Shown here piece after piece: positions 61,040-64,000 of a stretch of DNA of 64,000 bases; the stretch's first letter is position 1, and each line of letters begins with the position of its first letter. The stretch spans positions 85,894 to 149,893 of the forward strand of contig NZ_SBKQ01000011.1 in the NCBI RefSeq assembly GCF_004122145.1, in the 5' to 3' direction. This DNA is from Flavobacterium piscinae. GTDB taxonomy: Bacteria > Bacteroidota > Bacteroidia > Flavobacteriales > Flavobacteriaceae. A model generated the notes under the pieces. It was not told where the DNA came from and did no database searches. It saw only the letters and a list, made by a program, of their open reading frames with translations. The translations under genes and the position numbers were made by a program.

Positions 61040-61074
61040 TAGCAAAACTCGACAAGTGATTGTCGGGTTTTTTT
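61040..61074 (+). terminator. Rho-independent terminator after the sugar transporter gene
   Basis: CTCGACAA/TTGTCGGG forms a stem of about 8 bp with a GTGA loop, followed by seven T. Confidence 0.85.
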
Positions 61075-61159
61075 ATGAAAAGTTTTGGCAAATATTGATT
61101 ATAATTTGAAGTTTAAATCAAAAAAAACGGAAACACTTTGAGTAGTTGTTTCCTTTTTT

Positions 61160-61768
61160 TTAAATCCAAATTTTAGTGATATAAAATTTCCATTTTCCAT
61201 TTTCTTTTCTACAATAGATTGCTTTACCCCCAAAAATGTCAGATTGTTCTATGTATACAGTTTTTTTATCTCTTGAAAACAAAGGTAAGCTATAAATTAT
61301 GTAATTTTTATCACCAAATTTCTGTGTATATTTTTTAATGAAATTATTTTTTCTATCAGAACCTTCTTCGTCGACTATCGTAATAATTGAATCAATTACT
61401 TTACTTGAGAGTAATTGTTTTGGGTAAATTGAATCTTGAATCAACTTCATTTTTTTTCTTTCATCAAGCTGTTTCTGAATGACTTTAAATTCTATATCTG
61501 TAAAGTAATTATTCTTATTTGAAATTTCAAAATGTTCAGGTGGTAGTAACTCATCCAAAACATACCAATCTTGATTTCCATCGAGATTATTTATTGTTGT
61601 TGAACCATCTAAAACAGTTTTTATAATCATACAAATATCTCCTTCTGTCACTATTTCTTCATTCGTATCATGTTTTTTAATTGGGTTAAATAAATTTTTA
61701 AAAATAATTAAATAAAAAAGTAAAGAAACAAAAAAACATATAGCAAATATTTTCTGATTTAGTTTCAT
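61160..61768 (-). CDS. Unknown protein with N-terminal membrane anchor
   Basis: The 202-residue protein has one N-terminal hydrophobic helix (KIFAICFFVSLLFYLIIFKN) and a soluble domain after it. That domain contains GDICMIIKTVLDGSTTINNL, FTDIEFKVIQKQLDERKKMK, and a C-terminal YTQKFGDKNYIIYSLPLFSR, SDIFGGKAIYCRKENGKWKF. The final ENGKWKF...KIWI pattern is typical of small periplasmic proteins of Bacteroidota. No family is recognised. The minus-strand A+T-rich gap to the acyltransferase (61769-61851) makes an operon with it possible. Confidence 0.6.
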   Translation of the reverse strand: MKLNQKIFAICFFVSLLFYLIIFKNLFNPIKKHDTNEEIVTEGDICMIIKTVLDGSTTINNLDGNQDWYVLDELLPPEHFEISNKNNYFTDIEFKVIQKQLDERKKMKLIQDSIYPKQLLSSKVIDSIITIVDEEGSDRKNNFIKKYTQKFGDKNYIIYSLPLFSRDKKTVYIEQSDIFGGKAIYCRKENGKWKFYITKIWI

Positions 61769-61851
61769 GATTTTATCTATTTAAACCTACATGTTTTATG
61801 GTAATGTTAGTATTTCATTTTATGCTTTATTGTTAACTTAAAAATAACTTT

Positions 61852-62838
61852 TTAAGTAATGAATTTTTTCAAAGGTGAATTTTGAAGTAAAATTAAAATT
61901 ATAAAGCAGCAAAACAGACATGTTATTGCGACAATCGGAATACCATAAAGTAGAGAATTAAAATTTGAAGCAGTAAAATTAAATTCAGTAAAGATATTTC
62001 GTAAAAATAAAATATGTAATAGGTATATTCCAAAACTATTAGTTTGGATTAAAAAAAGGAACTTATTTGAATTAATACGCATAAACAGTCCTTTTAAAAA
62101 TAAAAAAGTAGCGGCAGATATAATAATAATTAACGGATGTAAATAATCGTAAAAAATATAGGGATTATCATTATTTAAACTCAAGTAAAATATACCAAAA
62201 ATTGAAAATGAAGTTATAGCACTAATGAAAAATAAAAATTTTGTCATTACAACATACTTTTCAAGATAATATCCTAATACAAGATAACCAAAGAAACCAC
62301 TAAAATTGATTAAATCTATTGTAGGTGTTAGTCCAGTAAAAATTTCTATTAAAGGATTGATAAGAACAACAATAAACCAACAAATTAAAAAATAGGCTGC
62401 TTTTTTTTTATGAATCATCCAATTATTTACTACTGGAATAAATAATGTTAAGCCTATCATCGTATAAACAAACCAAAAATGAAATACATAAGGACCAATT
62501 ATTATTTTTTTTATTATTCCTAACATTGTGTAATTTCTGTCACTGATAATTAAATTCCAGATTGTATATATTGAAGCCCAAAACAATAAAGGGATTACTA
62601 AACGTTTTAGTCTAGTTATAATAAAATTTTTATTATTGACTTTAGTTTTAAAAGAAAAAACACCACTTAGCATAAAAAATAATGGAACAGAAACCCGAGA
62701 GATAGAGTCAAAGAAATGTGCGATTAACCAGTGATTTGAATTAATATCAAATTTTCGAATTTCAACTGAAGACACATGAATTACGATAACACCCATTAAG
62801 GCAAAAGTTCTTATGTAATCGAGGTAATGTTTTCTCAT
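61852..62838 (-). CDS. Acyltransferase family 3 membrane protein
   Basis: The 328-residue protein has about ten membrane helices and begins MRKHYLDYIRTFALMGVIVI followed by HVSS. This is the Acyl_transf_3 opening, with the conserved Arg and His expected in the catalytic loop. RVSVPLFFMLSGVFSF and VFHFWFVYTMIGLTLFIPVV also match the family. Such proteins O-acetylate or succinylate surface polysaccharides, lipids or sugars. Nothing nearby tells the substrate. Confidence 0.85.
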   Translation of the reverse strand: MRKHYLDYIRTFALMGVIVIHVSSVEIRKFDINSNHWLIAHFFDSISRVSVPLFFMLSGVFSFKTKVNNKNFIITRLKRLVIPLLFWASIYTIWNLIISDRNYTMLGIIKKIIIGPYVFHFWFVYTMIGLTLFIPVVNNWMIHKKKAAYFLICWFIVVLINPLIEIFTGLTPTIDLINFSGFFGYLVLGYYLEKYVVMTKFLFFISAITSFSIFGIFYLSLNNDNPYIFYDYLHPLIIIISAATFLFLKGLFMRINSNKFLFLIQTNSFGIYLLHILFLRNIFTEFNFTASNFNSLLYGIPIVAITCLFCCFIILILLQNSPLKKFIT

Positions 62839-62930
62839 TTATTCTCTATTTAATTAATAAAACCAAATTAATCAAAAATACAGTACTAATGAGAATTAAT
62901 TTAAAAATTAAATGGAATATTAAATATATA

Positions 62931-63019
62931 ACCACCAAGAAATCAACCTCACCAAGCAAGCTTGATGAACCTAACTTCTTAATGGTTTTAAAAACAAATT
63001 AATTTAATTCCCAGCTCCC
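62931..63019. repeat. Direct repeat copy 1 (ACCACCAAGAAATCAACCTC family)
   Basis: The sequence begins ACCACCAAGAAATCAACCTC, then ACCAAGCAAGCTTGATGAAC, and ends near AATTTAATTCCCAGCTCCCC. The same order with small changes is found at 63791-63873, so the gene between them is flanked by direct repeats of about 80-90 bp. Confidence 0.85.
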
Positions 63020-63113
63020 CAATCAATCTTTCTTGAAAAGTATTTACCTTTTGTAATCATTAAATAAATAAAGCCATCAAAATTCCGGAGCTAATATTTT
63101 TTAATTATTCCAT

Positions 63114-63758
63114 TTATTGACCAAATATTCTTCTCCAAAATGATTTTTTTACAATAACAACTTCTCCAAGAAGCATATTGTCAGAAGTTAGTTCAACTTC
63201 AATTTTTTCGTTATTTTTTTTAATTTCAACTTCCTTAGTTTCCATTCCTATATAACTGAAAATTAAAATCAGTTCTTGTGGAATTTCATTTTTTGGGATT
63301 GTGAGGGAAAAATGACCTTCAAAGTCAGTATTTGTTTCTAGATTAGTTCCTTTTAATTTTACTGAAACACCAGGTAAAGGCATTTTTTCCTCTTTTACAG
63401 TTCCTTTTAAAATTATAGTATCATTTTGAATTGTATGATTTTGATATGGAATTGTAGTTTCTATTTGTATAAGTGGTAGATTTGATTTCGCATTCAAATT
63501 TGTAAATCCTAAAACCGAAGCTATTGTAAATACAATTCCATATTTTTTTATGTTGACTTTAGAATTTGGATAAGTTTTTCTTATTCTTCCACAAACTTTT
63601 TCTTCAGATTTTAATAAATTTTTAATTTCAACTTTATTCAAGGTAGTTAAATCATGTACTTTTTTGTTGCAAAGTTCACAGAATTTTCCCTTTTCAACAG
63701 TTGTCATTGTTAACCAATTTTCGGAACAAGGTTTTGGGATGTGATAATTTTGCGACAT
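63114..63758 (-). CDS. Carboxypeptidase-regulatory-like domain protein with N-terminal Cys motif
   Basis: The 214-residue protein has a short Cys-rich N-terminal region (PKPCSENWLTM, then FCELCNKKVHDLT; C11, C27, C30, C56) and one membrane helix at about 70-87 (VFTIASVLGFTNLNAKS). A carboxypeptidase-D-type regulatory beta domain follows (GTVKEEKMPLPGVSVKLKGT, TNTDFEGHFSLTIP, SYIGMETKEVEI). This combination is common in Flavobacteriaceae and resembles proteins linked to TonB-dependent outer-membrane systems. The function is not established. TACATTTG at 63775-63782 on the minus strand is its promoter box, 17 nt before the ATG. Confidence 0.8.
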   Translation of the reverse strand: MSQNYHIPKPCSENWLTMTTVEKGKFCELCNKKVHDLTTLNKVEIKNLLKSEEKVCGRIRKTYPNSKVNIKKYGIVFTIASVLGFTNLNAKSNLPLIQIETTIPYQNHTIQNDTIILKGTVKEEKMPLPGVSVKLKGTNLETNTDFEGHFSLTIPKNEIPQELILIFSYIGMETKEVEIKKNNEKIEVELTSDNMLLGEVVIVKKSFWRRIFGQ

Positions 63759-63774
63759 AAAAATAGATTTAATT

Positions 63775-63782
63775 CAAATGTA
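63775..63782 (-). promoter_or_regulatory. -7 element TACATTTG for the regulatory-domain protein
   Basis: This is an exact TAnnTTTG match on the minus strand, 17 nt before ATG 63758. Confidence 0.5.
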
Positions 63783-63790
63783 CAAAAAAA

Positions 63791-63873
63791 ACCACCAAGA
63801 AATCAACCTCACCAAGCAAGCTTAATGAACCTTAATTTCTTAATGGTTTAAAAATATATTAATTTAACTCCCC
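63791..63873. repeat. Direct repeat copy 2 (ACCACCAAGAAATCAACCTC family)
   Basis: This is the second copy of the repeat at 62931-63019. It begins ACCACCAAGAAATCAACCTC, then ACCAAGCAAGCTTAATGAAC, and ends near AATTTAACTCCCCG. It lies upstream of the 63114-63758 gene and is probably a small non-coding repeat family of this genome. Confidence 0.8.
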
Positions 63874-64000
63874 GATAACTATGGTTTTACCAAATTAAAA
63901 TTGTTAAATATTTCGTCATTTTTTATAAATAATTCAAAAGCTTAGAAAGAAAAAAAACAAAAGTCTTGTGAAGGGAAGAAGTATATTACTACTCTCCTTT

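Overview
The window is AT-rich chromosomal DNA of a member of the Bacteroidota, most likely a Flavobacterium or close relative. The grounds are repeated matches to the Bacteroidota -7 promoter element TAnnTTTG, a tmRNA tag reading GENNYALAA, a compact archaeal-type ProS, and neighbourhoods and families typical of Flavobacteriaceae (rlmD with DUF6452 and DUF6048, tandem DUF368 proteins, OstA-like protein, CCC-motif membrane protein, GH97, OmpP1/FadL porin). The genus is an inference; there is no 16S rRNA gene here.

From 1 to 34 kb the DNA is ordinary core genome. It holds rimO (cut by the left edge), an OmpP1/FadL porin, a Trp/Gly-rich lipoprotein, proS, two tRNA-Glu genes and rpsT. These are followed by a response regulator with a PAS histidine kinase, thrC, rlmD with two partner genes, paired small lipoproteins, a DASS transporter and ornithine aminotransferase. 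Then come small membrane proteins, an Smr protein, a GH97 glucosidase, a cysteine desulfurase, pyrD, a LysE exporter, a DUF349 protein, aroE, two DUF368 (putative undecaprenyl-phosphate translocase) genes, a TPR protein, a class III aminotransferase, an OstA-like protein and an acyl-CoA thioesterase. Intergenic gaps at 21.5, 26.7 and 35-36 kb carry degenerate dispersed repeats.

From 36.2 to 54.8 kb the character changes. A 573-residue tyrosine recombinase is followed by about 13 small, mostly unrecognised genes or gene groups. These are separated by 120-140 bp imperfect palindromes that behave like integron attC sites. The arms pair inside each site, and the outermost 8-10 bases pair with the opposite end of the same cassette, not with the other end of the same site; this is the signature expected if cassettes circularise by recombination at a GTT core. 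I read this as an integron-like cassette array of unusual type. Three IS1182-like elements, one of them frameshifted, and one IS end remnant all sit at the same place in four of these sites, in one orientation. The three complete copies are each flanked by a 6-bp target duplication, so the IS appears to use the attC-like site as its target.

From 54.8 kb the chromosome resumes with ssrA (tmRNA), a saccharopine-dehydrogenase-like enzyme, and a probable carbohydrate unit (GH3 beta-glucosidase plus sugar MFS transporter). It ends with a short anonymous protein, an acyltransferase and a carboxypeptidase-regulatory-like surface protein flanked by an 80-90 bp direct repeat. All assignments come from reading the sequence; no database search was run.
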